64,000 bases of DNA. It comes from Sodiomyces alkalinus F11. Taxonomy: Eukaryota > Ascomycota > Sordariomycetes > Glomerellales > Plectosphaerellaceae. The notes below the pieces were generated by a model. It had not been told where the DNA came from. It saw only the letters and a program-made list of their open reading frames with translations, and searched no databases. The position numbers and the translations under genes were made by a program. The stretch lies in contig NW_021167080.1 of NCBI RefSeq assembly GCF_003711515.1, positions 3,912,381 to 3,976,380 on the forward strand, given 5' to 3'. Of the stretch, positions 42,657 to 54,956 are shown in pieces. Each line of letters starts with the position of its first letter. Position 1 is the first letter of the stretch.

Positions 42657-42730
42657 GGCTGCCCGAACAAGCTGCCACCGAAGAGGCTCCCGCCGCCGCT
42701 TTGCGCGGCCGGCTTTCCGAATAAGCTCAT
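41218..42730 (-). CDS. NUP57: FG nucleoporin Nup54/Nup57
   Basis: Central-channel nucleoporin of the Nup62-Nup58-Nup54 (yeast Nsp1-Nup49-Nup57) complex. Three exons on the minus strand, 42232-42730, 41462-42108 and 41218-41319, give 415 residues. The first 165 residues hold GLFG/SLFG/SIFG repeats between Gln-rich spacers (MSLFGKPAAQSGGGSLFGGS and on). The Nup54 domain follows: IEQIATTFRKWHPDDPSCVF, RHYFYNKVDEAAVPFYKPG and LQTQKRVVAEHNVRLHQVNA, then predicted coiled-coil ending VLEDYGKQIQHLKKEIESIT and KDYELWEKEMDAR. Intron 1 (123 nt) is stop-free and a multiple of three. Intron 2 carries a long T/C tract. Confidence 0.94.
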
Positions 42731-43286
42731 GGTCTCGATGAGGTGGAAGGTCTTTTTTTTTGTCGAAGAAGCAGAACCGGACGACAAGTAATTTTTTTTT
42801 TCTGTAAAAGGGCGGATGTTACGTTGAATAAGAGGAGGAATAAGCACTTTTTTCTTCCAGTGCCTGGCAACAGAACCCAAACGAAGGAGAGAATTGAGAG
42901 GATGAAAAGAGAATGGGGACGAAAAAGAAGAAAAAAAGGAGATGCTCGAATCCTCCAGTGAGAAGGAGAGGGCTTGATCTGGAAGCAGCCGCAAGTTTGG
43001 TTGTCCTGCCTTATCCGCACCTCTTAGCTCAATGTTGGCTCCCCAGGACGCGAAAACAAATTACAGCTGCTGGGAGCTGTAGGTACATATACAGAGTACC
43101 TTCACCGTGGCCTGACCGAGCAGCCTTGAAAGCACCAGCCAGCCTCGCGACCCACCCAGAACCGACCCAATCAGAAGCCGTCGATTCCAACCTCATCATG
43201 TCCAAATCGCAACCGGCGACTTCCCGGCATTGATACATCACGACTCGTTGTCCCTCGACGAATACCACCCCCTCAAAGTCGCAACC
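42731..43286. promoter_or_regulatory. Divergent intergenic region (NUP57 / NDUFA8)
   Basis: 556 bp between divergent starts, presumed to hold both promoters. T-rich runs near 42750-42805. No gene seen. Confidence 0.45.
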
Positions 43287-44210
43287 ATGGCGAACCGACG
43301 GCCGCAGTACGTTCCTACGCCTTACTTCTGGTTCGGGGCTCAATTGACCCCGTCGTCCAATGCAATGGCCCCCGTCGAATCGGCCTGTCCGGCTAACTCC
43401 CTCTGCCCAGGTTCAATCAGCAGTTCCACTATGACACCACCCCCCTCCCGGACTCGATCCCCAAGGTCCAGGAGATCGGTGCCAGCTCTGCGCCCCTTCT
43501 CTCGGCCTCTTTCTTCATAGGCGCCCGCTGCCGCGACTACAACGATGACTACATGAAGTGCAAGACCGACGCCAACGGCCGGGGCGAGTTCGACTGCATG
43601 AAGGAGGGCCGAAGGGTGACGAGGTGTGCTCAGAGCGTGTACGTTTATATTCCTCCGTCCGGCTTTGTAGCACCGCTTCCTTCTTGTGCGAGGACGGTAC
43701 CCTATCTACCGTCCCCTAGTTGGGCCGAAGCTGTCTCTTTCTCTATTTCGCCGCTGGGATCGAAGCTGATTTAGAGATGCCAATTACAAACTACAGGCTT
43801 TCTGATATCAACGCCCACTGTCTCGAGACATTCCGCGCCCACTGGAACTGCATCGAAAACAACAACCACCAGCTCTACCAGTGCCGTCCCCAAGAGTGGA
43901 AGTTCAACAAGTGTGTTTACGAGAACCTGGTGCGTCTCCTTCTTCCGCGGTCTCGCCTTGGCCACAGCATCATTGCCCCCATTCTTCCGCTTCAACGCAA
44001 TCCCCAATGCGGTCAAGTGGGCTGACGATTTTTTTTTTTTTTTTTTTTTTTTTGCAGAAACTCGAGAAGACGATTCCTGACCAACGACCTGGCGCCATCC
44101 CCGTCGAGCTGAGACAACAACAGATCTACGCCAACCACTCCGTCAACCCCCTCGAATCCAAGCCCTTCATTCCGCCTAGCAAGGCCGAGGCTGCTAAGCA
44201 GGCCTCGTGA
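43287..44210 (+). CDS. NDUFA8: NADH:ubiquinone oxidoreductase subunit NDUFA8 (20.8 kDa, PGIV)
   Basis: Accessory subunit of mitochondrial complex I on the intermembrane-space side, imported by the Mia40 pathway. Four exons, 43287-43306, 43411-43638, 43797-43929 and 44058-44210, give 177 residues. Four CX9C motifs are visible, two twin pairs: CRDYNDDYMKC, CMKEGRRVTRC, CLETFRAHWNC and CRPQEWKFNKC. This is the hallmark of NDUFA8. The start reads MANRRPQFNQQFHYDTTPLP, and the C-terminal part (LEKTIPDQRPGAIPVELRQQ) also fits. Intron 3 has a run of 25 T between branch site GCTGAC and the acceptor, an extreme tract. Confidence 0.95.
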
Positions 44211-44756
44211 GCGCAGGCGGCGATGGAGAGTTGATTTTGTTTAAGCCCACTGGTGCCGTGTACGAATGGGGGGTTTTTTTTTGAGAATGGCGAAAGCAGT
44301 TGGCGGCGACGGTCAGATATAGAGCCGTGTAAATAGGGCATGCATCAAATCAAAGAATCCGTTTTCTCGTCACGTTTTTCGTCGTCTGGTTGGGTTTTGT
44401 TTCTGGCCTTGCTGCATCTGAATTACCTTATGTGTCGGCAAGACTATACGTTGTGTCTTAGCTTCACAAACCCGACCCAATTCCGTAGAGTGTCAAGCGT
44501 CTGGTTTCCGGTGCAATTATTGACGGAGGAGTAATTGGACAGCCGCCGTCCCCATTCTAAAAGCTGGTGAGAACCATTCTAAACCGTCGGTCTTTCCAAC
44601 CCCTGCACGATGATGACGATATCAAACTTTCCTCGACAATGGGGACCACCGAGGACGTCACAACCTCAGTAGCTATGGGTTTATACGCGAGAGTGGTGAC
44701 AATAGCAGCTGCTAAACTCACAGTCTCATGTGGATAGGCCCGTTGTAGTTTTGTGT
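44211..44756. other. Intergenic region between NDUFA8 and the retrotransposon
   Basis: 546 bp of normal base composition that stops abruptly at the transposon target site. No gene seen. Confidence 0.45.
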
Positions 44757-44761
44757 GAAAC
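44757..44761. repeat. Target site duplication GAAAC, left copy
   Basis: Identical to 52052-52056 and directly abutting the left LTR. Confidence 0.9.
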
Positions 44762-44957
44762 TGTTGAATTAACGGGAGCGTGATTACAGGGAGCGTTGAT
44801 TCAGGAAATGTATGATTATATTATCTATAAAAGAGAAAGAAAAAGGGGGCGGGTGTACGTGTCCTAAATATATCTGCCACCTTCTAAGCGAGGATAGTAG
44901 GGCACCTCTAACCAATAGGAGAGCACTATACCGTGGCTCACGTGATAGAATATAATA
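44762..44957 (-). repeat. Left LTR (3' LTR in element orientation), 196 bp
   Basis: Starts TGTTGAATTAACGGG and ends GTGATAGAATATAATA. It differs from the right LTR at 11 positions, of which 10 are transitions and one (A/C) is not. Confidence 0.9.
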
Positions 44958-45404
44958 TACCCCCTAATTATTACGCCGTGATTAACGGAACGATTACTTA
45001 GCCTGACCTTAACCTAGCCTTGTTTTTAACCTTAAAATAGCCTTAAAGGGTTATATAATACCCTTAATATCGAGTTAAAAGGCAGGAGTAAAAGCTGTAA
45101 AACAGTAAAGAATAATAATAATAGTAGTAAATAACAAAGGAAAAGTACTATTAATAGTAGTAGTAAATAGGTGATAGTAGGGCCTTCTGTAGATAAATTA
45201 AAGGCGTTATGCCGGCGTTTTGGAGCTTTTGGATCTTCCCTCTTATAACCCTCGTTCCGTTGTTTTTAAGGATTTTTTAACGATTTTGATCCAAATTTTC
45301 TAAATGTTTTCTATTAACAGTAATAAAAATAATAATAATAGCGATATAGTGAGTATCGGAGCTTTATTTTTAGTAGCGCGTGCTAACTAGTAGCGTTGTC
45401 TTAG

Positions 45405-46320
45405 GCTCCTCCTACTCTCTCGGCGGTCACTCGTGCGGCGGCGGCGAAAAAGGCTTTATCTAATAGCATTAAGAAGAATAAGGGTAAGGGTGCCGGTAAA
45501 AAGGGTGCTACTATAAGTTATTTTAGCGCGTTTATTCTGGATCTAATTACTCTAGACCTTAGCTAATTCTTAATAGACTGCTAAGGGTAGTGGTAATAAT
45601 AATAATAACGATACCAACGACGATTTTATTCTAGTCCTATTCGAACCGCCCTGCCTCGAATACGTAAAGGGTATTTATTCTGGAAAATAGCGCTCCTTTA
45701 ATTACTGTGTTTCCGTTCCTAGGCGCTCTAATAGGTGCTAAAAGTGTAAGGATAGAAACTATATATACCACCCTATATAAGTTCTTACCCCCTATCTAAG
45801 GCGCTTTACGATTATAATCGTGTGCTCTATTTCGTATTGGCTTAAAGATATATACGCTATTAAGCTTTACGACCGCTGACCTATGCTTATAGTTTTTCTA
45901 GCCTCGTCTTATTAGTTAAAATTCTATTCGACTATATTATAGTCCGAAAAATCGATAAAGACTCGGAGGACGATAATAAGAAGGTGCGTTTATCGCTTTA
46001 TTTCTAAGGATAAAAGCTCTAACTAACTAGTCTCGCGTAGTTCTTCGCTAAGCTTAAATAGACGGTAAAGTTTATAATCAAGTTAATAGAGGACGACGAT
46101 AACGAGAAGTTTTTCAGTAAGGAAGAACTTAAGGGAGAGTTAAACTAGCTCCCCGCTACTGCTTTAAGTAGTAATTCTACCTCCTAGCTCGCGGGAGTTA
46201 TAATAGATATTTTACGGGAGAATAGTTTTATTATTACTCCTCCTACTGAAGGAAATAGCGTAAATATTACGCAGGATAGTGCTTAGGATAGCACTAATAG
46301 AGCTTAGTAACTTTACTGGT
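45405..46320 (+). pseudogene. Relic ORF opposite in sense to the copia genes, near the element's 3' end
   Basis: Reading the plus strand gives protein-like stretches: APPTLSAVTRAAAAKKALSN and KKNKGKGAGKKGAT (45405-45520). A second frame (45601-45775) has Cys-rich text (CLEYVKG, NYCVSVPRRSNRC, KCKDRNY). A third reads KIDKDSEDDNKKVRLSLYF, FFAKLK, KFIIKLIEDDDNEKFFSKEE and LRENSFIITPPTEGNSVNIT to 46320. The internal stops in these stretches are TAG, TAA or TGA, as expected if C-to-T change hit CAG, CAA or CGA codons. The frame changes imply introns or indels. Function unknown; possibly an accessory protein of the element. Confidence 0.45.
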
Positions 46321-49300
46321 GTGCTCCGATATTATCTTTTTAGGGTTTTAGGATTTACTTTTAGGGTCTAGTATAGTATTATGGTATTAAGATAACGATA
46401 TACCCTTCCTTTTACTGAATTAACTAAACCGCCGGCGCGTGGTGCGCCTAGGGCGCGGGAATTTCGACTTGAACTACTTCTTTCCACCCCCTCCGTGCAC
46501 TGATTATATTAAGATATACTCGGAAGTTCTCGAATTTTTATCGTGGAAGTGCTTTTATTAATCCGTCCGCTAGTATTAAATTCGTAGTAAGATATACGAC
46601 TCTGAATAATCCCTTTACGTTCTCCTACTATACCTAAAAGCGCTATATATCTATATAGCGAAGCCTAGTCTCGATCCTAAAACTATTATCGACTATTAGA
46701 CGTATCGTTTACGTGTTATTATAGTGGATATCCTAAGGAGATTCTGGATTAAAGTGTATTTCGACGAAAAGACGCTTTAAACCTATTATTTCTTTCGCTA
46801 CTTACTCTAAAGCGAGTAGCTCTGCTTCGGTTATAGACGTTATTACCGTTACTTACCTTATTGCTTTCTATATAACTAATCCACTAAATAGGCTAATAAG
46901 GTAACCCTGTAAAGATCTTCGTGTGTCTAAATCGTCTATAAAAGAGGCGTTACTTACGATAACTATCGCCTATAAACCAGTGCTTAATCCGTCCTAAATT
47001 AAGAGGTCCCTTATTATAAATAAAGAGCGGATAGCTTAGTCTACCGCCTTATAGTGCTCGGGAGAGGGGTTTCTAAGAAAGCGGGAGAGGATAAAGGCGG
47101 CGAATACTATATTAAGACGTATTATAACTACTATATAAAGCATTAATCCGACCTTTTCTTAATAAGATTTAATCTCTTAAGCGGTAGCTTCGTCTTCTCT
47201 CTTCCGGTATTCTATAACTACAATAGGGATTATTAGGTAGGTATTTAGAGCGTTTAATTTAAACCTGGCTACGATCTTTTCGATATATAAGTCGTGGGAG
47301 AGGAAAACCTTACGTCGAGGACGATCTTAAGTGATCTTAATACCTAAAAACTAATCGGCTTCCCTTTTTTCCGATACTTTAAACCTTACTTTAATTCCTT
47401 CAATAATCCTAAGGCCGTTTATAGCACTATGTCTATAAAATAATATAAGAATATCGTCTATAAAGAAGATAACGAATACGTCTCGAGCCTTAGTGTAGTA
47501 TAGGCACGGTTCTTCCTTACTTACCTCTATCCCTAAGTCTGTTAGGGTGGCCGCGAAGGTCTAGAACTATAGTCTAGGCGAGTCGCGTAGTCTATATAGT
47601 GCTTTATCGAGCTCTAAGTACTTATCGGGCTGCTTAAATCTATCGGGAAGTTCGTATATAACGGGCGTTTCTGTTTTACTCCTTTAGGCGTTAACGAAGG
47701 CGTTAACGAAGGCGTTAACGATATTAAGTTACTTAATCTCTAGATTAAACTAAGTAGCTAGGGCTATAATAATACGAAAAGATCGTTTAGCGAGCGTTAC
47801 TACGTAGGTTCCCTTAATTATTAAGCTCTCCTGTAAGTCCCCTCGAATATATAAGCGTGCTTTATATCGTTCGAGATATCCTTCTTAGTCGAACTTATAG
47901 GTAAAAACCCACTTTAACGAAAGAGGCTTTAACTTTACCTCTAAGCGCTTAATTTCCCTCTATATACGCTTCGTAATTAGCTTATTTACCTCCTTCTGTG
48001 CGGCTTCCTTAAACCGTTCACGTATCGGGTAGTTAATAAGCTCCCGCTAATACCTTAGTGTAGCCTTTAGGTAGTCGCGATAAACCCTACCGTCGATTAA
48101 GGGCTTCGGTGATGTCCTAGCCTCTCTTTTAGCTTTTAAACGGGTATTTATTTTAGTATCGACTACTCCGAGGATTATTAAATTAAAGGTTAGAAGCCCT
48201 TCTGGCCCGTCCTAGCGCTCTTCATATTAATTAGATAAGAAAAAGGCATAAGTTAAAGGTATATCTGGCTCTGCCTAATATATCCGTGGATTAATCCGAA
48301 TAGTCTTTCCTTAAGCACGGCGATCGGTGATTCTTACGCTAGCGCGCGTTACTTCCTTTACTAGTAAACTCTTTTTCCTTTAGTGGGCGGTTATCTTAGG
48401 AGTCGGTCGGATAGGTGGTTTAGATCCGGACCCTATAGTGCGGCTAATACTATAGTACGGATTAGGGGTAGCTAGTCCTTATACCGTCGCCTACGTACTC
48501 CTTTCTATAGTTAAAATCGTCGAAGTGTCCGTATTAAGCTCTAGTATATATAATCCTAGCGTGTCAGTTAGGTGTCTTCTTAGGTGGCCGCTCCGTTATC
48601 TTATTAGTTAGAAGAATTATTAATTAAGAGTTCCTCCGAAGACTACGGCTCTACGCTTATAACCTGAAGATTTCTGCTCTAAGGATTAGGTATTACGCGT
48701 AGGGTTTAAAGTCCTATTACGGGCGGTTCGGGTATACTGGGTACGTCTATATCTAGTAGTAGCGAAAAAGCATTTATTTATGCCTCTACTACTCCTACCC
48801 CCGAGTTTAAACCCGTGGACTATGCTTATTCTCTAGAAGGTACGCTGTTAATTAATCTACCCGGAGGGTAGGCCTATAGGATAAAGTCGTTATCTTTATC
48901 TTCTTATATTTCGTAAGTTATAAGCTAGTTCCTCGCCTCGGGCTCCGGGATCTATTCTGCTTCTTCGAGCTATGGTTTATAAAATAGCTGCTCGTTAAAC
49001 TGTATATTACGCGTTATAATAACCTTCTAAAGCTATAGAATCTATACTCGGTAAATATTATAGGTAATATAACCTATAAGATACCTAATATATCCCCTTA
49101 GTTAAACCTTATATAGTTTCCTATTCCTCCTAGCCTTATTATCCCTTGCTATTAGATAGGCGCGGTAGCTATAGGCATAAATACCACTCTAATCAGGGCG
49201 TTAGTCGGCTATATACTCTCTTATTAGAATCGGCGTATTCTTTCTAAACTATAAGTCGAGGATTTCTACTAGGGATTTTTATCCGTGTCATTATAAGGGA

Positions 49301-51855
49301 CTTATATTATATAATAATACTACCGATCTAATACTCTCTAGCTATTTATCTAGCAGAATTCCTGCTCCGTTAAGTATAGCATTAGACTTTATAATAATTA
49401 GTTAACCGGCTCTTTCGCTGCCTCCGTTTAGTTTATAGGTGTAGGGCGGGATAATTTCTATATCGATCCCTTAACTACTCGCCTATAGCTAGGTTATTAA
49501 ATCCCCTACTAGATTAACAATTAAGGGCTCGTTATTACTGCGTATCTTATAGATATATAATATAAACTGCCGATTAACCTATCGTTCAAAGACGTATAGC
49601 GCGTTATAAACCGTAAAGCTGTTTTTCGAAGCTAAAGGCAGTACGTAGATCTAGCCGCTGTATTCGTCCTTTATTATAAGAAGATATCGTATACCGTTAT
49701 AGCTCTTAGGTAGCTCTTAAAAATCCTAATAAATACGCTAAAACGGTTATAGGGAGCGGTATTCTAACGTGTGTCGAGATATAACTTAACGTGCCTAGGT
49801 TCTAGAGTATATCTTATAGTCTATCCGCTTAGTTCCCTTAATTAACACGTTCCTAGCATTATAAACTAATACTCGTAGAGCGTTTAGTCTAAGATAGCCT
49901 GCTTTTAAGTGCTATAAATATTCTTTATCGACTCGTAGATGCGGAGGGTCTTAGGAAGGTCGGTAATATCGGTAAGCTCTTAATAGTCGATCGACTACTA
50001 TAACTAGTATATATTAATAGTCGTAATTAATCGGAATAACACCACGTAGTATCGGTTAGAGTAACGAATAAGAAGAAGAAGATAAAATTAGCTTATACTA
50101 AAGGATAGTTATATTAAAGCATCGAAGCAGCTTTAATAAGACCACGCTCTTCTCCGCTATTCTAAAGCGTAATAAGTAGTTATATCCCGAATACTAGATC
50201 CTAACCTTATATAATAAAGCTTCCGATATAATATTCGTGTTAAATCCCTCTATAACGACTATATCGTTAAGCTCTAAGTTAGCTTTCGGAGCACTTAGAG
50301 GTCTATTAAGGATTCTCTTAAAAAGCCGTTTACCTTTGCTAATAATCGGAAAGTCGGTTATACCGGATTCGATAGATCCCTTTATAAGAACGAAGGAACC
50401 TAGAATAAGCAGGTTAATTAAGTTAATAAGGTAAGTTACGCTATAAGTATTAAGAAGAGTACTCTATAAGAGCGGGTAGGGGCCTAGTCGGAGCGCGGTA
50501 TAAATCCTAGGGACCTCTTCTATAATATAGATAAGGGCGGGATCCAGGATAGTTATAATAACCTTCCTAGGATACCTACCCCCACCCTTACTATTACCGC
50601 TCTCCGAGCTTTCCTATCCCTTTTTTAATAGTTTTTCGCGTAAGCTTTTCCACTTTAGGAGCTTAATCTCCTTCCGTATCTCCTTATACCACTTATCGTT
50701 AACGTAGGTGTTAGATCTCTACTCGTATTTTCCGGTTAGAGTATACTCTAGCTTATTATAGTGCTCTGGCTTCTAAGTATATTCGCGTTAATAGGGGTAA
50801 TTAGTGCTCTTCTTCTTAGGCTTCTTTCCGCCTTCGTTATTATCTAAGCGGTCTCTTAGGGTCGCGTAAACGCTATAGCGCGTGCCGTCCGTGGTTAAAG
50901 CGCTTATAATAGCGTTAAACTCGCGGCCGTATATTAGAAGATCGGAAATCTTATCGCCGCGGACCTCTTTTATCACTAGCTCCTAAAGCTTAGTTTCTGC
51001 CTAAATAGGCGTAAACTTCTATCTAACTACTATAAAGAAGTTCCGAATAGTAGTGGGTCCTTTAATCTCGGCTACCTTTTACTAATATACGCGTCTAATA
51101 AGGGTATTCTACTCCGTATACTATATAGCCACTTTAGTGTTAGCTTAACGAGCGTCTTATAGATACTTTTCGTATACTCGTCTTACCTCTTCCTTCGTGT
51201 AAATACTGCTTAGAGCGAAGCTACTCTTAAGTTCTTTTATTACGTGGCGTAACGTAAAGTGTCTATTTTATTTTTCCTTATTGTAGCCAGGATATTTTTT
51301 AATAGCCTCTTCGATAGCCTGTTAATAGGTAGAGGTCTCCACGGTGGTTTTAAGTAGTTAATTAGCCTTATCTAGCGCCTTAATAAGGCGACCGAGCTTT
51401 TAATTCTGGGCTATAGTCTGCTAATTCTCGATTTCGGCGAGGCGTATAAGCTCCTACGTCGAGGGCACGATAATATCGTCGCCCTCGCCTTAGGAATACT
51501 ATTCGCGTAGTTAATCCAGGGATTTAGGTATAATATACTTAGGACAGTTATCTGGCTTATCCTTTTAGCTAGGATCAAGTAGTGCCTAGACCTCTATCCC
51601 TTACGTATACGACTGGATATAGAAGATCTAATCGGCCTATTACCGCGTGGATTTAAGGCGCGGGATGCCAAGCGCTTTAGCCGTGATCTCGAGCTTATTC
51701 GATATAGTGTCGAGTAAGGGTTTAGCGAATAAAAGCTTATTATTAGGAGAGAGAGCATAGGAGGGCTCCGTAATACTATAGAAGTATATAAAAATCAACG
51801 TAGATAATAGATTAGTAGGAAGTTACTGGTTACTGCTACTACCCGGGCTTATAAC

Positions 51856-52051
51856 TATTAAATTAACGGGAGCGTGCTTACAGGGAGCGTTGATTCAGGA
51901 AATGTATGATTGTATTATCTATAAAAGAGAAAGAAAAAGGGGGCGGGTATACGTGTCCTAAATATATCTGCCACCTTCTAAGCGAGGATAGTGGGGCACC
52001 TCTAACTAATAGGAGAGCACTATACCGTGGCTTATGTGATAGAATGTGATA
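51856..52051 (-). repeat. Right LTR (5' LTR in element orientation), 196 bp
   Basis: Same length as the left LTR, starting TATTAAATTAACGGG and ending GTGATAGAATGTGATA. The expected TG...CA termini have become TA/TA by transitions typical of RIP. Confidence 0.9.
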
Positions 52052-52056
52052 GAAAC
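52052..52056. repeat. Target site duplication GAAAC, right copy
   Basis: Identical to 44757-44761 and directly abutting the right LTR. Confidence 0.9.
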
Positions 52057-54956
52057 GGATTGGCATATCTACCTGCTACTGACGGGATTAACCGGAAGGG
52101 CAGACGAAAGGGGCAGAGGGATAGCTAGAGAAAACATGTCTATGATATTGTCCTGCCTGTATTATTACCAGTGTTGCGACATACTCTGGCCAAAGTCTCT
52201 GATGTAAATCAGCAGGATGGACAGTCATACTTTAATTGACAGACGCAATTCTGATATGCCCCTCCGGCCATTCCAACCCGCCAGTCTCGAGTCCGGTGAT
52301 GCTGGCCGCTCACCGATGGTGGCTATGTATTCATACGGTCATAGTAAGCTTGTCACGAGGGCTCGTCGTATCTCGACGCCTTAATCAGTCAACATTGATT
52401 GCAGGACTGGTGAAGTTTCTCCCCGGAGAAGAGGAAGCTTATAGCTGTGATAGTGGGACGCCCTGAGACATCGTTCCACGTATAGTAAAAAACCATTCAC
52501 AATGGATATCTGTAAGGGACAACAACGTTCGTTTGAGCCCAGGGATGTCCGGTCATTTTCAGTATCGAGTACTACTGTGTCGTCTTTGAGAGCAATATCG
52601 ATTTGGCAAATGGAATCCACAGGGGGCCTCAGGACTGCTGCCCTTGATTAGTCGATGTGATGGGCTTGCTGGGCTCACGGGTCGGACCACAGGCAACGGG
52701 GGGATCATGGGAAGGCATCTGAAATAGAAATTTATGTAGTTCCAACTTCTTCATCGTGGAGATAACAATGAGCTAATAGTTGATATGGATATCGATTGCA
52801 ATGTTGAAAGATAGCGCCGCATTTCTAGGGTAGGTAGGTAGCTTTATATTTTCGCATGCCTGATTTCGGATCGAGTGCGGAATTCAATTGACATTATTGA
52901 TTGTCCCAACACCGGGCCACCGAACGCTCTCTCCTACTCCAGATATCTGCCAGTTATGTGACTTGGGGTCAAGGATGATTGTCACCGAGCTTATTCATCC
53001 ACGATCCATGTCCGAGGCACGGCGCTGTTCTCTGGTTCAAATTCAAATCGGGCTGGGCACATGCCAAAATCATACAAAGTTGTATGACCGAGGCCTTTAC
53101 GTTGTCCGTAGGGGCGACCGCCTCTCTGTTGAACCACTGGACCCCGAGAATGCAGAAAAGAGGGTTGTGCCTATGTACGGCGCCAAAAACACCTCGGTAG
53201 TTACCAAATATGCAGTAATAGATGAGGGAGGACAACCTCATATGTGAGTTAGAGGACCGATTTTGCAAGTATATCCATAATCTTGTCCGTTGAAATTAGG
53301 ATCGTTTCAGAATAAGTGGGTGCTCCGTTAGTGGGTCGGAGACGTTTAGGACCGGCGTCGCAGAACCACTGAAATTCTCAGGATTTCCGCAATCAGTATG
53401 ACGCATCCCTGTAGTAAATCTTTCGAAGATGGCACCAGCGCTGGATGCTCCTGCAAGGTACCAGATCTTAGGGGGCCGTTTCGGGAAAAGATTGGCGGTA
53501 GCTGTGATTGGCGTCAGGAACCGCTTTTGCAGCCGCCCCACCCTTAAGGGGTCGGTCGCAGACTGGCTCCTCCCGTCCATGTCTACAAAGTAAAAGGGCC
53601 CTTCACAATGGATCACAGGACCCTACTCCGGAAGGAGAAAGAGTTTATAATGTGGTGCGTCTCATTTTCACACGACCGATTCTACAAAGTCCGATACGAC
53701 TTGCTTCTTGGGCGCCGTCTCTTGACATTTAACCTCCTCCTTGGGTATTTCCCATTCTGACAACGGCTAACCCCTATATCCTTCGTACTGCCGCACTCCG
53801 CACTCCGTAGATGTGGTACCTGCCATAATTAGTACAGAGATGGAAGGTGTCAAGGGCAGGGATCGCGGACACCGTAGGCTTGTCCCTCATCTCCCCCAGA
53901 TGCCCCTTCCCATGCCATGCACAGCAACGCCAGCACCTAGAAACCCGCCAAGCAGGTGCCACTGACCGATGCTTTTTAGCCCGACGTCCGTCCCTTCCTG
54001 CTCCCTTGTTTCCCCTCTTATACTCCTGTTTCTCCTTCTCCATCTCTTGAAGAGACCTGTCTATCCGACCTCAGTCCACTCCTTTGACAACCACCTTTTT
54101 CCTCCTTCCACTCCTTCTCAGTGTTCGTCTCGGCGACACGTTCTTTCCTTTGATTTTTTATTCTTTTATTGCGCTGTCCGAACCCACGAAAAGAGCCACG
54201 ACTCACTCTTATCACATTTCACTCCTTCTCGGACTTCTCACTCCTTCACACTCCCCCCCTCGACTCATTGTGTCGGAATTTCGCCCCAAGGTCCTTGACG
54301 GAACCATCAGCAGTGCTGTAACGAAGAACTCGACTCCGAGAGCAAGACGAAAATCAGGAGTCAATAAGGTAGGTGCGATTCTAGGAGCGCAAATGTCCGG
54401 CTTATCGTCTGTTTCGCGTTCGCACCTACATGTTTCGATGTTTCGATGCTCCAATATCTATCCCTCCCGTGCCAATTTCCAACTTATTGTTCCTTGAGTT
54501 TTCCGTGTTCTCCCTCCCATACACATCTCCCCTCACAAATCGCACACCAGCATGCCAGATACACGTGGCAGTCGAGCATTGCTTGCGGCAAAGGGTCGCA
54601 GCATTCTTCTTTTTTGTACAAACGCATTGTTCACAACCAATTGGGACCCCACAACTGCGTTCGAAGGACATCTAGTCTCTCCATGGGACACACTACGCCG
54701 TCATGTCTTACTCCCACGACTTGTCCCTGGAAGCAGTGGGAATGTGCGTTGCCCTGTCGGAGCCCTCATGGCTACCTACTTATGGCGTATCCCAGTTCAC
54801 TTTTCTCTGTGGATTTCTCTTTCGCATGAATGATCTCTTTTTGAACTCTGTCGCCTTTTCCAATCCATATGAATTCGCTTCAACCAAACTTCGCAGGCGA
54901 AGCTAACTTTCTTAGACACATTTTCTCTTAGGCCACACGGAAGGAATACCGTCAAC
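52057..54956. other. Intergenic region with coding-like fragments, about 2.9 kb
   Basis: Composition returns to normal right after the transposon. Two fragments look protein-like but cannot be assembled: minus 52381-52620 (DDTVVLDTENDRTSLGSNER, CCPLQISIVNGFLLYVE) and plus 52980-53247 (LYVVRRGDRLSVEPLDPENA, ending before a GTGAGT). They may be exons of an unrecognised gene or relics. The rest holds only short frames and C/T-rich tracts upstream of the CAP gene. Confidence 0.35.

Larger units (their letters stand above)
44762..52051 (-). mobile_element. Full-length Ty1/copia LTR retrotransposon, inactivated by RIP
   Basis: 7290 bp with 196-bp LTRs and a 5-bp GAAAC duplication. The interior is AT-rich and strongly depleted of CpA/TpG while CpG remains, the RIP signature. 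Coding signatures lie on the minus strand in copia order. Integrase core: GIDIEIIPPYTYKLNG at about 49420-49470 and KDEYSG near 49660. Reverse transcriptase: VFVIFFIDDIL at about 47445-47475, with LDKALYRLRDSPRL upstream. RNase H: SITEAELLALE at about 46805-46835. All frames carry many TAA/TAG stops. Gag should lie at 50.5-51.8 kb, but I cannot define it. The purine tract AGGGGGTA borders the left LTR (44958-44965, minus strand), consistent with minus orientation. Confidence 0.93.

Noticed and set aside
44958..51855. Short open frames inside the transposon interior (for example 50237-50434)
   Set aside because: Chance gaps between RIP stops; not genes.
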